A DNA stretch of 64,000 bases from Flammeovirga sp. OC4 (GTDB lineage: Bacteria; Bacteroidota; Bacteroidia; Cytophagales; Flammeovirgaceae), in NCBI RefSeq assembly GCF_000812565.1, contig NZ_JTAM01000007.1, forward strand, positions 1-64,000, given 5' to 3'. The position numbers were made by a program, and so were the translations under genes. The notes under the pieces are model-generated. The model was given only the letters and a program-made list of their open reading frames with translations. It made no database searches and had not been told where the DNA came from. This document shows, piece after piece, positions 63,292-64,000 of the stretch. Every line of letters begins with the position of its first letter. Positions within the stretch are counted from its first letter, which is position 1.

Positions 63292-64000
63292 ATGAAACTA
63301 TTCAAATTTTTTATCACTATTATCCCTGCTTTCGTTTTCTTTTCATGTTCTGAAGAAAACGGAAACATTGAGCTAGACTTCTCACAAACTGACATGTTAG
63401 GCAATTATGCCAACAACATTATTAAACCTTCAATTAGCAATTATCACACTTCGGTCGCTTCACTTGATGAAAAAACTAAGTCATTTGTAAGTGCACCAAC
63501 AGAAGAAACTTTTGATGCCTTAAGTTCAGCATTTTTAAGTGCTTATCAGAATTGGGCAACAGTCAATGCATTTCAATACGGCCCTGCATTAGAAAATGCA
63601 TTTCTAGCATCAACAAATACATTCCCAACGGATTATACAGAGTTGGAAGCAGATATTGTTGCTGAAAATATTAATCTTGGATCAGTTACTTCTAATAACA
63701 AAAAAGGATTACCAGCAGTAGATTATCTTTTATTTAAGGATGGTAAAACAACAGTAATTGAAGCCTTCAAAGCAAACTCTTTTAGAGGTGAGTATTTGAA
63801 TGCAGTTGTGGCGGATTTATTGACAAAAGCAACTTACGTAAATGATGCTTGGTCTGGTGACTATGCAGCAACATTTGCTATAAATGAAGGAAATGATCCT
63901 AGTAGCTCATTATCCGCAATTGTCAATGAATACAATAAAGCTTACGAAAGATGTAAAAATCAAAGAGTTGGTTATGCTTTGGGTAAAAACTCTTTATCTG
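63292..64000 (+). CDS. Imelysin-family lipoprotein, cut by the window end
   Basis: About 236 residues are visible. A lipoprotein signal (MKLFKFFITIIPAFVFFSCS) is followed by helical imelysin repeats. The first conserved segment reads FLSAYQNWATVNAFQYGPAL near 79 and the second KKGLPAVDYLLFKDG near 140, the GLPAxDYLLF variant of the GxHxxE site seen in Bacteroidota imelysins. It functions in iron acquisition or at least in iron-regulated loci; the C-terminus lies outside the window. Confidence 0.85.
   Translation, partial: MKLFKFFITIIPAFVFFSCSEENGNIELDFSQTDMLGNYANNIIKPSISNYHTSVASLDEKTKSFVSAPTEETFDALSSAFLSAYQNWATVNAFQYGPALENAFLASTNTFPTDYTELEADIVAENINLGSVTSNNKKGLPAVDYLLFKDGKTTVIEAFKANSFRGEYLNAVVADLLTKATYVNDAWSGDYAATFAINEGNDPSSSLSAIVNEYNKAYERCKNQRVGYALGKNSLS

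Overview
The window looks like chromosomal DNA of a low-GC marine Bacteroidota of the Flammeovirga type (order Cytophagales). This is inferred from gene content and from promoters of the TTTG-N20-TANNTTTG form; no database was searched. Gene content pointing this way includes DUF3078 and DUF4856 proteins, imelysin lipoprotein, M61 peptidase, 7TM-DISM/SpoIIE phosphatase, nSTAND1 ATPase and paired DUF3857 proteins. Shine-Dalgarno sequences are weak or absent, so many starts were chosen from signal peptides or family N-termini.

Layout. (1) 1-6.5 kb is an accessory island. An IS91-like HUH transposase gene overlaps a tyrosine recombinase gene; a second, deleted copy and a third remnant follow. 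Between copies sit single-gene cargo units (2025-2554, 4010-4844). Each is bounded by its own inverted arms and lies next to a hairpin whose stem differs in sequence but keeps its fold. This resembles integron cassettes and attC sites. SUKH-3 immunity and GNAT genes follow. (2) 6.9-10.7 kb holds a membrane protein, small orphan genes, a uracil-DNA glycosylase-like protein and a membrane AraC-type regulator. (3) 10.9-38 kb is mostly core: lysS, ackA, SpoIIE-type phosphatase, ATP-grasp pair, thioesterase, AlkD-like protein, DnaQ-like exonuclease, M61 peptidase, mtaB, dnaN, trpS, gamma carbonic anhydrase-like protein, ferredoxin, DUF3078, thioredoxin-like protein plus tail-specific protease, VanY-like peptidase, gapA. 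Most convergent ends share clear hairpin terminators.

(4) 38.3-41 kb has an ECF sigma factor gene followed by about 2 kb without protein genes. It holds six tandem minus-strand small RNA candidates of about 100 nt (A-F). Each has a 5' hairpin of different sequence but preserved pairing, a conserved single-stranded core, and a 3' hairpin with U-run. A dispersed palindromic repeat related to one at 19.3 kb separates copies A and B. (5) 41.7-48.5 kb is a TetR-controlled seven-gene efflux operon (TetR, TolC-like, HlyD-like, two ABC ATPases, two ABC-2 permeases) with three 16-bp operator-like boxes at the first start codon. (6) 48.6-64 kb carries a long gene-free stretch, a membrane nSTAND1 ATPase, a DUF4174 protein, a beta-barrel protein, a QorB-like oxidoreductase, an ATP-grasp protein, two DUF3857/transglutaminase-fold proteins (the second without catalytic residues), a GH2 glycosidase, and a DUF4856-imelysin lipoprotein locus cut by the window end.

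The two most promising undescribed systems are the cassette-like units with IS91/recombinase modules and the six-copy small-RNA array. No tRNA, rRNA or CRISPR array was seen.
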